From Cladorhizidae sp. MBARI D1340-BT2 (taxonomy: Eukaryota > Porifera > Demospongiae > Poecilosclerida > Cladorhizidae): a DNA stretch of 64,000 bases. How positions within the stretch are numbered: the first letter of the stretch is position 1; each line of letters begins with the position of its first letter. Shown in pieces: positions 36,646 through 46,872 of the stretch. A program made the position numbers and the translations under genes. The DNA lies in NCBI GenBank assembly GCA_028752905.1, contig JAQNBH010000002.1:18508430-18572429 (forward strand), in the 5' to 3' direction. The notes under the pieces are model-generated. The model searched no databases, was not told the DNA's origin, and worked only from the letters and a program-made list of their open reading frames with translations.

Positions 36646-37272
36646 CCAGCTTACTCATGGCTGCACAACCAGGTGTCCTGCTTACTCTTGGCTGCACAAC
36701 CAGGTGTCCTGCAACACCCAGCTTACTCATGGCTGCACAATCAGGTGTCCTGAAACACCCAGCTTACTCATGGCTGCAAAACCAGGTGTCCTGCAACACC
36801 CAGCTTACTCATGGCTGCACAATCAGGTGTCCTGCTTACTCATGGCTGCACAACCAGGTGTCCTGCAACACCCAGCTTACTCATGGCTGCACAACCAGGT
36901 GTCCTGCAACACCCAGCTTACTCATGGCTGCACAACCAGGTGTCCTGCATCACCCAGTTTACTCATGGCCGCACAACCAGGTGTCCTGCAACACTCAGCT
37001 TACGTATGGCTGCACAACCAGGTGTCCTGCAACACTCAGCTTACTCATGGCCACACAACCAGGTGTCCTGCAACACCAAGCTTACTCATGGCTGCACAAC
37101 CGGATGTCCTGCAACACCCAGCTTACTCATGGCCACACAACCAGGTGTCCTGCAACACCCAGCTTATGCATGGCTGCACAACCAGGTGTCCTGCAACACC
37201 CAGCTTACTCATGGCTGCACAACCAGGTGTCCTGCTTACTCATGGCTGCACAACCAGGTGTCCTGCAACATG
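36646..37272. repeat. 41 bp minisatellite with 30 bp short units, about 16 copies
   Basis: Unit CAGCTTACTCATGGCTGCAC plus AACCAGGTGTCCTGCAACACC. Short units lack CAACACCCA. Three overlapping plus-strand frames are artefacts. Confidence 0.9.
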
Positions 37273-37713
37273 GTGACACGGCTGGTTGCGAAACAGAAAT
37301 GCTGAGCACTGTGAAATATGGCCGGGAGAGGAGAGCTATTATTTGTGTGTGTTTGCGCTGTTGTTGGTATTTTCCACTACCTGAAGCAGCTCCCCCCACA
37401 AGATACACACACACTAATAAGAGTCAGGTCATCCAAATGTGCTTGCTTGCTTGCTGCTGGGACTACAGCAATACTGAAGACAAGCCCATGCAGAAGGCAA
37501 GCAGAACCTCATACATGTGAATGAGGACATCACGGACAGTACTTGCTGACCGACAGAATTACCTAGTGCTGAAAGGAAGAGCTTCACACATTACTGTGTG
37601 TGGTGTTAAATTGCTTGCATTCTTTATCTATTTATGATTGTTCTCCATCATTAGCATATCTATGCCAACCATGTGGCCCGCGCTTCTGTACCCACTGCCT
37701 GAGAGAGCAGCAC
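37273..37713. other. No gene recognised
   Basis: Unique sequence with a CTTGCTTGCTTGCTG run near 37442. Open frames are continuations of the preceding array frames. Confidence 0.4.
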
Positions 37714-37905
37714 CTATGAGTGGAAATCACACACGAGGAACTGTGCCTACGAGTGGAAATCACACACAAGGAACTGCATCTATGAGTGGCAATAACACAC
37801 GAGCATACGAGTGGAAATCACACACAAGGAACTGTGCCTACGAGTGGAAATAACACATGAGGAACTGCATCTATGAGTGGCAATAACACACGAGGAACTG
37901 TGTCC
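37714..37905. repeat. 33 bp minisatellite, about 6 copies
   Basis: Unit CTATGAGTGGAAATCACACA plus CGAGGAACTGTGC, with GGCAATAACACACG variants and one shortened unit. Confidence 0.85.
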
Positions 37906-38390
37906 TTGCCCTGCCACACTTGATGCAATTTCCACATCCTCGTGACAAATGGTATATCCACCTCCATAGCTGCTATGAGGAATAGAGGAGATATGTCGCA
38001 CTGAAATCCCACACCCCCCTCTCTGACAGCTGCTTGTATGCAGCACATCCACACTCCTGTGCAGCCATTCTCGTTCCTCACTTCGAATCTGCCAGCCAGT
38101 TTCCCCTCGACCTTTATTCACTATGACGACATTTTCCTTGTCCATGCAAGCCAACCGTACTTAAGGCAGAGACCTGTTGGTATTCTTTACGGATCAGCGT
38201 ATGGTGCATGGGTACGTAGCTACGGGCACGGCCAATATGGACATGCGCAATCATGCAAATCCTCCGTCCAAATCCCCACTGAAGCCTCTCTTCGCTTAGC
38301 CAATACCCTCGGAGCCTCTCATAACCAGACGTTCCATTGCATCAATACATAATATACACACACAACTACCAGCAAAAGCCAGAGTGGTAC
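37906..38390. other. No gene recognised
   Basis: Overlapping frames of 87-124 codons on both strands, none with recognisable motifs. Confidence 0.35.
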
Positions 38391-38470
38391 TGGTGACATC
38401 ATCAACCATTACATCACTGGTGACATCAACCATTACATCACAGGTGACATCAATCATTACATCACAATAT
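38391..38470. repeat. About 27 bp repeat, 3 copies
   Basis: Units around GGTGACATCAACCATTACAT. Confidence 0.8.
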
Positions 38471-38704
38471 GTTGTTATTTAGGGAGCATTCTCGGCTTTT
38501 CCCACTTCTTCAACAATGTCATAATCAAAAACGTCAGAGAACGGAAAATCTTACTCGGCATCCACTAAAGAGAAATGAACATCCCCCAAATAACACATTT
38601 ATCGTCAAATTCAACACTCCATGACTACAAGAAGAATCTGTTTTGGTGTTCCAAGAGTATTTTGAAAGATGTTGGGTCTGAAATAGCAAACAATCACTGT
38701 TGAT
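38471..38704. other. No gene recognised
   Basis: Unique AT-rich spacer. Confidence 0.4.
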
Positions 38705-39095
38705 GTTATGATGCAATACACACACCTGTGATCACGTGATGCAATACACGCACCGGTGATCATGTGATAGAATACATGCGCCGGTGATCACATGATGCAA
38801 TACATGCGCCGGTGATCACGTGATGCAATACACGCACCGGTGATCATGTGATAGAATACATGCGCCGGTGATCACATGATGCAATACACGCACCGGTGAT
38901 CATGTGATAGAATACATGCGCCGGTGATCACATGATGCAATACATGCGCCGGTGATCACGTGATGCAATACACGCACCGGTGATCATGTGATAGAATACA
39001 CGCGCCTGTGATCACATGATGCAATACATGCGCCGGTGATCACATGATGCAATACACGCACAGGTGATCACATGATGCAATACACGCACAGGTGA
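38705..39095. repeat. 28 bp minisatellite carrying palindromic ATCACGTGAT-type sites, about 14 copies
   Basis: Unit GTGATCACATGATGCAATAC plus ACGCACCG, with ATCACGTGAT, ATCATGTGAT and ATCACATGAT versions of the palindromic core and GATAGAAT/GATGCAAT alternation. Every unit holds a GATCAYRTGAT block with an E-box-like CAYRTG centre. Confidence 0.9.
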
Positions 39096-39405
39096 TCACA
39101 TGATCCAGCCACCGTTGAGTAACACACTTGCTGGTGATCACATGATCCAGCCACTGTTGAGTAACACATGTGTTGGTGATCACATGATCCAGCCACTGTT
39201 GAGTAACACACTTGTTGGTGATCACATGATCCAGCCACTGTTGAGTAACACAAGTGTTGGTGATCACATGATCCAGCCACTGTTGAGTAACACACTTGCT
39301 GGTGATCACATGATCCAGCCACTGTTGAGTAACACACTTGCTGGTGATCACATGATCCAGCCACTGTTGAGTAACACACTTGTTGGTGATCACATGATTC
39401 AGCCA
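39087..39405. repeat. 42 bp minisatellite, about 7.5 copies, sharing the GTGATCACATGAT core
   Basis: Unit GTGATCACATGATCCAGCCA plus CTGTTGAGTAACACACTTGCTG. The first 13 bp equal the core of the preceding 28 bp array. 42 is a multiple of three, hence frames of about 116 codons in several frames on both strands. Confidence 0.9.
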
Positions 39406-39812
39406 TTACTGAGAACAAGCAATAGTTCTACAAACCAGAAGCTAGTCTAAACACAACTCTTGTAATTATTAAAAATAATAATTTAATACTCCTTTTGGGG
39501 GTTCAAATGGATTAAGAGTTGATTCAAGTTCCATTCTGCATGTATTTCGGTATTCTTTTGATCCGTTGCTGTGACACTTCTTTGCTACAATTGTGTAGGT
39601 TAGTTCTAGGATCCACAATCTCTCAACGCTGAGAGGAGCAATTGTCTTTTTCCCCCCTTTTTTGAGAAACATCTCAAGAAGTAAACACATCTCCATAAAG
39701 GATCGCTACAGCAATCAATTATTGTTATTGTTGGGTAAACTATTACAAATAGATTATGGTTTGTTGGATTATAATTACTATCATTATTATTACTACTATT
39801 GTTATTATATAC
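39406..39812. other. No gene recognised
   Basis: AT-rich unique sequence. Confidence 0.4.
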
Positions 39813-39818
39813 TATCAC

Positions 39819-40007
39819 CAGGGGTGTATTTAGGGGGGGGCGGGGGGGGGCATGCGCCCCCCCTTGTATCATTCTCGCCCCCCCCCCTTGAAATTAGACA
39901 CCACCCTTATACATTACATACACCATCATTGTATCATTCTCGCCCCCCCTTATTTTTCCATATCTCAAGTTCGCCCCCCCTTGGCAAAATTTCTGTATAC
40001 AACCCTG
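39819..40007. mobile_element. Short MITE with poly-C/poly-G interior, 189 bp
   Basis: Termini CAGGGGTGTATTTAG (39819) and, on the minus strand, CAGGGTTGTATACAG (ending 40007) form an imperfect 15 bp inverted repeat. Direct TATCAC copies flank it (39813-39818 and 40008-40013). The interior repeats TCGCCCCCCCTT-type blocks and a duplicated ATCATTGTATCATTCTCGCC-like segment. Ends and duplication length resemble the other CAGGG elements in the window. Confidence 0.7.
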
Positions 40008-40069
40008 TATCACTATTACTAGGATGATGATTATGATTATTGACTATCCATCTCCAAGTAATCATGCAC

Positions 40070-40500
40070 TACCAGCAAGCATCTTCTCGTCCGCTCTGCT
40101 CAGGCCCTGGGGCTCCAAACGTGCCAGAACCTTTGCATTGGTGAAGGATCTGTGGATGATACTATTTACTTCTGCATGGCGATGGTGGTGTCCCCAACTC
40201 AAACTTTGAGTACCCAGGCACCCAACTTCTGAGCCACAAAGCTGGCATACAGTAGGTGTACCTGGCACTAGGGTGCTCTCAACCTAAGGCCCACGGCTAC
40301 TCAGACACTGTTGTCATCTACACGACGGCCGAGTGGGAGCAGACAAGGAGCGTGTTTAGCCAGGCACCAGACTTTACCCTGACACAGCCAATAAGCAAGA
40401 GAAAGCATCTGCGGCACTGTCCAGCAATTCTTAGACTTCTGCTGTCACCTTTGGGTCATCCCAGGCCTTCTGTCGGTGTGACCACGGGCCTGTTGGAGGG
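40070..40500 (-). pseudogene. Non-LTR retrotransposon relic (post-RT C-terminal region)
   Basis: Minus-strand fragments in shifting frames: QKAWDDPKVTAEV and LLDSAADAFS (about 40460-40370), then CQLCGSEVGCLGTQSLS, HRHAEVNSIIHRSF and VLARLEPQGLSRAD (40245-40090). The CxxCGxEVxxxGTHGLSC, RHAxVNxIIHR and LEPxGLxRxDGKRPD blocks are familiar from C-terminal regions of invertebrate reverse-transcriptase polyproteins; this assignment is from memory of that block pattern. Heavily mutated and ending at a stop near 40062. No RT domain is left in the window. Confidence 0.5.
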
Positions 40501-40526
40501 CCTACATCCTGAGCAAGAGAATGACC

Positions 40527-40628
40527 ATCAGTGATGGAGGGCCTGAGCAAGAGAATGACCATCAGTGATGGAGGGCCTGAGCAAGAGAGTGACCATCAGT
40601 GATGGAGGGCCTGCATCCTGAGCAAGAG
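40527..40628. repeat. 32 bp repeat, 3-4 copies
   Basis: Units GATGGAGGGCCTGAGCAAGA plus GAATGACCATCA, with a CATCCTGAGC insertion in the last. The same phrase (GGGCCTACATCCTGAGCAAG) occurs at the right edge of the non-LTR relic. Confidence 0.85.
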
Positions 40629-40794
40629 AATGGCCATGGTTGGAGAGCCCCACTAGTATATAGGGGAAGGATACTGAAGAAAATTGTGCTGGAAGCATAT
40701 GATGTGTTAAGTCCAAGGAGACAGTGGCTGATGATGACAAAGGTGAAGGTGCAAGTTGGACTGCAGTTCTGATGCCCAGCCCTCCTGACTTCAC
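40629..40794. other. Unique spacer
   Basis: Nothing recognised. Confidence 0.4.
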
Positions 40795-41808
40795 AGGAAG
40801 GGATGCGTCCACTTTCACAGGAAGGGATGCGTCCACCTTCACAGGAAGGGATGCATCCACCTTCACAGGAAGGGATGCGTCCACCTTCACAGGAAGAGAT
40901 GCGTCCACCTTCACAGGAAGGGATGCGTCCACCTTCACAGGAAGAGATGCATCCACCTTCACAGGAAGGGATGCGTCCACCTTCACAGGAAGGGATGCGT
41001 CCACCTTCACAGGAAGGGATGCGTCCACCTTCACAGGAAGGGATGCGTCCACCTTCACAGGAAGAGATCCATCCACCTTCACAGGAAGAGATGCATCCAC
41101 CTTCACAGGAAGGCATGCGTCCACCTTCACAGGAAGGGATGCGTCCACCTTCACAGGAAGGGATGCGTCCACCTTCACAGGAAGGGATGCGCCCACCTTC
41201 ACAGGAAGGAATGCGTCCACCTTCACAGGAAGGGATGCGTCCACCTTCACAGGAAGGGATGCATCTACCTTCACAGGAAGGAATGCATCTACCTTCACAG
41301 GAAGGGATGCGTCCACCTTCACAGGAAGGGATGCGTCCACCTTCACAGGAAGGGATGCGTCCACCTTCACAGGAAGGGATGCGTCCACCTTCACAGGAAG
41401 GGATGCGTCCACCTTCACAGGAAGGGATGCGTCCACCTTCACAGGTAGGGATGCGTCCACCTTCACAGGAAGGGATGCGTCCACCTTCACAGGTAGGGAT
41501 GCGTCCACCTTCACAGGAAGAGATGCATCCACCTTCACAGGAAGGGATGCGTCCACCTTCACAGGAAGGGATGCGTCCACCTTCACAGGAAGGGATGCGT
41601 CCACCTTCACAGGAAGGCATGCGTCCACCTTCACAGGTAGGGATGCGTCCACCTTCACAGGAAGAGATGCATCCACCTTCACAGGAAGGGATGCGTCCAC
41701 CTTCACAGGAAGAGATGCATATACCTTCACAAGAAGGGATGCGTCCACCTTCACAGGAAGGGATGCGTCCACCTTCACAAGAAGGAATGTGTCCACCTTC
41801 ACAGGTAG
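40795..41808. repeat. 24 bp minisatellite, about 42 copies
   Basis: Unit CACAGGAAGGGATGCGTCCA plus CCTT. 24 is a multiple of three, so four frames stay open for 340-424 codons on both strands (for example STFTGRDA or LPVKVDAS repeats). Simultaneous openness on both strands and absence of splice or start context argue against coding. Confidence 0.95.
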
Positions 41809-41942
41809 GGGTCAGGCCTGCGTCCAACTGCTGACCTCTTCCATAAAGTGGATGTTTATAATGCTAATCACTACTGGCTCGTCATACTCTTTGAGAGTAG
41901 GTGATAAAAAAAGCACAGAGGAGTTAATATTATTAAAATAAC
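41809..41942. other. Unique spacer
   Basis: Nothing recognised. Confidence 0.4.
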
Positions 41943-42125
41943 CTTCTCAATAATTATTCACTCGACATTTCAACTAGATGCTCTCATCTCCACCATTATT
42001 CCTGACGAAGACTAGAGCATCTAGTCGAAACGTCGAGTGAATAAAATTTGAAGTTGATTATAGTTGATTATTGAGAAGTTGATTTTAATGTTATTATGTC
42101 AACTGAGGAGAGTTCACAGAGAAGT
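41943..42125 (+). repeat. Dispersed hairpin repeat, copy C (head-to-head pair)
   Basis: The plus half (42001-42125) has CTGACGA at 42002, a perfect hairpin GACTAGA-GCA-TCTAGTC (42010-42026), GAAACGTC (42027-42034), GAGTGAATAAAA and a tail ending TGTCAACTGAGGAGAG. The preceding 41943-41988 is a truncated inverted copy (CTTCTCAATAATTATTCACT, then CGACATTTCAACTAGATGCT). The two halves form a long imperfect palindrome. Confidence 0.8.
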
Positions 42126-42319
42126 TATTATTATTATTATTATTATTATTATAATCGTTTTTGGTTTCAATTCTTGAGAGGACTCATTCCTGACTTACAT
42201 CTCGTTATATTAGTTATATCAGGTCAGACACCAACAGACCCATGGGATGCAACTTGTGAACCAGCTCTTAAATCCATTCCAAACAATGGCTGTTGAAGCC
42301 TGAAGGCAGATGCAGACAG
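42126..42319. other. Spacer with short (ATT)n run
   Basis: ATT repeats at 42126-42150, then unique sequence. Confidence 0.5.
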
Positions 42320-42920
42320 AATCAACCCTCTAAAGATGGGGCAGATGTAGAGTCAATCCTCTAAAGATGGGGCAGATGCAGTCAACCCTCTAAAGATGGG
42401 GCAGATGCAGTCAACCCTCTAAAGATGGGGCAGATGTAGAGTCTATCCTCTAAAGATGGGGCAGATACAGTCAACCCTCTAAAGATGGGGCAGATACAGT
42501 CAACCCTCTAAAGATGGGGCAGATGCAGTCAACCCTCTAAAGATGGGGCAGATGTAGTCAACCCTCTAAAGATGGGGCAGATGCAGTCAACCCTCTAAAG
42601 ATGGGGCAGATGCAGTCAACCCTCTAAAGATGGGGCAGATGCAATCAACCCTCTAAAGATGGGGCAGATGCAGTCAACCCTCTAAAGATGGGGCAGATGC
42701 AGTCAACCCTCTAAAGATGGGGCAGATGCAGTCAACCCTCTAAAGATGGGGCAGATGCAGTCAATCCTCTAAAGATGGGGCAGATGCAGTCAATCCTCTA
42801 AAGATGGGGCAGATGCAGTCAATCCTCTAAAGATGGGGCAGATGCAGTCAACCCTCTAAAGATGGGGCAGATGCAGTCAACCCTCTAAAGATGGGGCAGA
42901 TGCAGTCAACCCTCTAAAGA
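42320..42920. repeat. 29 bp minisatellite, about 21 copies
   Basis: Unit CCCTCTAAAGATGGGGCAGA plus TGCAGTCAA, with GTAGAGTC and ATACAGTC variants near the left edge. Confidence 0.95.
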
Positions 42921-43622
42921 TGAATGACTTGAAAGTCGTATTTTGAACTATTTGAGAGCAAGATGGCGTCCAACTCGGCCCAGAAGGATCATGAGAGGGA
43001 GGAAAGCTGACCTGCATTCACAACTGCTCTCACCTATCGCCAAGCCATCCAGCCTTGTGGCACGCGGGCAATGTGAATGGTCACTTGGCTTATCAACTAG
43101 CACGCAACGGGAGGGGGGGCGATATATACCATTTTTTTTAATGTAACCAACGTGCATGACCTGGTACTTTATGTTTTAGCGCCTAATGAAACCTCTCAAT
43201 GTATAGAGTAGGGCGTCCTCTAGCTAATTTCAACTCTCTTGCACTTTCCAATTAAGATCAGAATTGCAGAAACCTTGTGCATGCAAGTAGCTCTATATAC
43301 ATCAAGTTCATAGAGTGAAGTGTACAGAATCGATGGAGCTCTAAAGTCGTAACCACAAATTCATATACCCGCCCCCCCCACGCCCCTTGAATGGCTCTTT
43401 AGCACTTCTTCCTCCTCTTCACACTTAGCAACGAGCATGCTCAGGATGCTGCTGTTCATCCTTAGAAAATGATACACCGTTACCAGTTGAATGGTATATA
43501 TACAGAGTAGAAATATTGATTTTGAAAATATTCTGCAAATTCGGTCACTATTCATGAAAACAGAGGGTGAATTTACATATTGGGAACACCACACCCTGAC
43601 AGTTGTTAATCTGGCTATACAG
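42921..43622. other. Unique region containing an inverted dispersed repeat
   Basis: 43170-43350 on the minus strand matches the repeat at 24300-24450 (TTCACTCTATGAAC, GCTAGAGGACGCCCTACTCT, CATTAGGCGCTAAAAC). The remainder has no recognised gene. Confidence 0.5.
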
Positions 43623-43630
43623 GTATATTT

Positions 43631-44345
43631 CAGAGTTCGCAGGTTTTACCCAGGGCTTGGGTAAAACCCGGGTTTAACCCAGGTTTAACTCGGGTTGGGT
43701 TAAACCCGGGTTTTACCCAGGTTTTATTCAAACATGGATACAACCCAGGATAAAATAATAATATTTATTATAAACTGTAATGATATTATAAGAAACTCTG
43801 TAATCAGGAAGTAAGACATTCAATAAAATTAATGGCAACTGTAAAGAACTAGACAAAAACAGGAGCTGTGTTTCACTCAGCATTTATTTACCAAGTGACA
43901 AGGTTGTCTACTAGAGTATATATTTTTTATTTAATGATTTATTTAAATATTTAAACAAGATTCATGGGATTAAAGTCCAATTGATATGTAAGTTAAACAG
44001 ATTTAATAGTCAATCTCCTGAGGTCCTCGCAGGAGCCTGTGGCAGAAGATGAGTTTCTGGGCTTTCTCATTTTTGTAATTGCAGTACACTTACTAAACTG
44101 TAAGCAGAGAATGATGACCTGTGGTATTTGCTTGCCTTTTAAATAGCCCTGGTGTCCACCACCACCCAGACACTTGTGCTCTGGGCTACAAATAAGTGTT
44201 TTATATCACTGGGTAATACCTGGGTAAAACCCGGGTAAAAAACCCGGGTAAAATAGGGGTAAAACCTGGGTGAAATACCTAAAACACAGGTTTTACCCAC
44301 TGGGTTGGGTTAAATAGGTTTTACCCGGGTAAAATGCAAACACTA
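43631..44345. mobile_element. Non-autonomous hAT-type element, 715 bp, with GGGTAAAACCC-rich ends
   Basis: A perfect 8 bp direct repeat GTATATTT flanks it (43623-43630 and 44346-44353), the usual hAT duplication length. The termini CAGAGTTCGCAGGTTTTACC and TAGTGTTTGCATTTTACCCG (the right end read on the minus strand) are imperfect inverted repeats. The subterminal 100 bp at each end are packed with GGGTAAAACCC and GGGTTTAACCC motifs in both orientations. The middle is AT-rich without a coding signal. Confidence 0.8.
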
Positions 44346-44353
44346 GTATATTT

Positions 44354-44574
44354 ACAAGTACAGCCCACAGAAGATTCATTCGCTCTCCCTCTCGGTGTGG
44401 AGGGGATGTCATTGTAAACTCCAACCAAACACCTAGAAAGCATTTCTTCTCATTTCTGATTATGACATCATCCAAAAAGGCACCTCCTACATTGACACCG
44501 ATTCTTCTGTTGAGGGCGTGCCAGTCTTCCCAGAGTCTTTGCTGACACTGCCAAACTGACTTTTCAGTTGGCCA
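44354..44574. other. Unique spacer
   Basis: Nothing recognised. Confidence 0.4.
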
Positions 44575-45557
44575 AGAATACCTGATGGTCCTTCAATGCA
44601 GTGCTTGGAGCACCTTGTGAAGGCTTAGCTACCTACTGGACGTGCAACACCTGATGGTCCTTCAACGCAGTGCTTGGAGCACCTTGCGAAGGCTTAGCTA
44701 CCTACTGGACGTGCAACACCTGATGGTGCTACTTCAATGCAGTGCTTGGAGCACCTTGAGAAGGCTTAGCTACCTACTGGACGTGCAACACCTGATGGTC
44801 CTTCAACGCAGTGCTTGGAGCACCTTGCGAAGGCTTAGCTACCTACTGGACGTGCAACACCTGATGGTGCTACTTCAATGCAGTGCTTGGAGCACCTTGC
44901 GAAGGCTTAGCTACCTACTGGACGTGCAACACCTGATGGTGCTACTTCAACGCAGTGCTTGGAGCACCTTGCGAAGGCTTAGCTACCTACTGGACGTGCA
45001 ACACCTGATGGTCCTTCAACGCAGTGCTTGGAGCACCTTGCGATGGCTTAGCTACCTACTGGACGTGCAACACCTGATGGTCCTTCAATGCAGTGCTTGG
45101 AGCACCTTGCGAAGGCTTAGCTACCTACTGGACGTGCAACACCTGATGGTCCTTCAATGCAGTGCTTGGAGCACCTTGTGAAGGCTTAGCTACCTACTGG
45201 ACGTGCAACACCTGATGGTGCTACTTCAACGCAGTGCTTGGAGCACCTTGCGAAGGCTTAGCTACCTACTGGACGTGCAACACCTGATGGTCCTTCAACG
45301 CAGTGCTTGGAGCACCTTGCGAAGGCTTAGCTACCTACTGGACGTGCAACACCTGATGGTCCTTCAACGCAGTGCTTGGAGCACCTTGCGAAGGCTTAGC
45401 TACCTACTGGACGTGCAACACCTGATGGTCCTTCAACGCAGTGCTTGGAGCACCTTGCGAAGGCTTAGCTACCTACTGGACGTGCAACACCTGATGGTCC
45501 TTCAACGCAGTGCTTGGAGCACCTTGCGAAGGCTTAGCTACCTACTGGACGTGCACT
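44575..45557. repeat. 69/72 bp minisatellite, 14 copies, frame-preserving length variants
   Basis: Unit TGGACGTGCAACACCTGATG plus GTCCTTCAACGCAGTGCTTG, GAGCACCTTGCGAAGGCTTA and GCTACCTAC. Longer units have GTGCTACTTCAA in place of GTCCTTCAA, a 3 bp difference. The plus strand stays open (HLMVLQRSAWSTLRRLSYLL repeats) except where CGA is TGA (about 44615, 45178). No ATG-initiated gene context. Confidence 0.9.
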
Positions 45558-46250
45558 GACAGCAGTGGGAGCTACAGCAGCTGGGCTAGGGCAAGGCCAT
45601 TGATGAAGCCTTCAATTTCAATCAATACAACATTTATTGGGGACTAATGAATAACAAAACCGCTCATTATACACAGCGTGTAAAAGAAAATAATTCCTGT
45701 GGAACCCAACACAAACTGTCTACTCGACTGGTTCATCCAGTGGCTTGGACTCTAGTCTCTCTCTAGAGCCGAAAATTATACCATAATAGAATTAACCTCA
45801 ACTCATTGCAAGGAAAGAGAAAACGCATATAGTAAGGCACACAGAGGCTAGCATTGGAGGTTAAAATGCTTGCATATATATTCTGCGAAATTGATGATTT
45901 TTGCAAGGAGTTTACAACACAGATAGGCCAGGATTTTTTTTTTAAGTCGTATAACAGGAGTCAAGGGTCTCTTCTTCATCGCTTATGGGCCCTCGCTGTT
46001 GCTATGCAAGCTAGCTTAGCAACAATAAAAGTAAACAAAGCACCTGGCTACTTTAATGTTTCCCTGTCTCGCTAGCTGTTAGACAAAGACTGTAGCAGAC
46101 CTTTTAGCTTAATCAGATCCTGAGCTCTAGTGTGCCAGGCAGTGAATCTGTCTCAGAGTTCTTCCATTTCATATTTTAAATCATTTGTTGCCTTCAGCTG
46201 TACATAGCTATAGCTGCATACATGTGTATCAGTATGTCTACACTACGGAA
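45558..46250. other. Unique region with a short IS982-like peptide frame
   Basis: A plus-strand frame from the ATG near 45866 reads MLAYIFCEIDDFCKEFTTQI and runs to 46075. The opening resembles the N-terminus of bacterial IS982-type transposases, but the rest does not clearly continue the match. Without a search this remains an observation only. Confidence 0.25.
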
Positions 46251-46440
46251 TTTTGGTGTGTTTATTTGTGTGTGTTTTCCATCAAAGCTGACGATGACGC
46301 TGAAACGATCGCCACTTCGGCAATTGTGGTGTCACGCTAGTGGAGTGGTGTAAGATGCACGCTCTCTAGCAAACAGCTCGAGTCAGATTCACCATGTGAG
46401 CTCCAGCAAAGCTCTTTGTTAATAGCTCCCAAGTGACGTC
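46251..46440. repeat. Dispersed repeat, unexpanded relative of the 53-54 kb region
   Basis: GACGATGACGCTGAAACGAT, CCACTTCGGCAATTGTGGTG, ACGCTCTCTAGCAAACAGCT and GTCAGATTCACCATGTGAGC correspond in order to GACGATGACGACACTT, CCACTTCAGCAACTGCAGTG, GACTAGCCAACAGCTTACGT and CAGATTTCACCGTGCAAGC around 53080 and 54170-54265. Confidence 0.6.
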
Positions 46441-46627
46441 CTTTGTGAGGATATATTCACTATCAACTACACACAACCCACACAACCTGTATGTGGGTGC
46501 AGGCTCTGATATCTTACAGCCAACATGGGAACAGCAGGTTGCCAAACCACAGCTTAGGATGGAGATGCCACCCCAAACAGATGGCCAGGGGAGTGTGCTT
46601 CCTTCGCTGGAGATGTCAACCTAGTTA
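46441..46627. other. Unique spacer
   Basis: A short plus-strand frame (46433-46624) has no recognised content. Confidence 0.35.
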
Positions 46628-46872
46628 ACACTCAGCACTGTCTGTTAGCACTCAGCACTGTTAGCACTCAACACCGTTAACACTTAACACTGAAGCACTC
46701 AACACTGTTAACACTCAACACTGTTAGCACTCAACACCATTAACACTTAACCATTAACACTGAAGCAATCAACACTGTTAACACAACACTGAAGCACTCA
46801 ACACTGTTAACACTCAACACTGTTAACACTCAACACGGTTAACACTCAACACCATTAACACTTAACACTGTT
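46628..46872. repeat. 15-16 bp minisatellite, about 16 copies
   Basis: Units CACTCAACACTGTTAA with AGCA/AACA and GAAG variants. Confidence 0.85.

Noticed and set aside
36599..37520. Three overlapping plus-strand frames of 164-287 codons
   Set aside because: Period artefact of the 41 bp minisatellite.
40528..41941. Four long overlapping frames of 343-424 codons
   Set aside because: By-product of a 24 bp repeat without stops; both strands are open at once.
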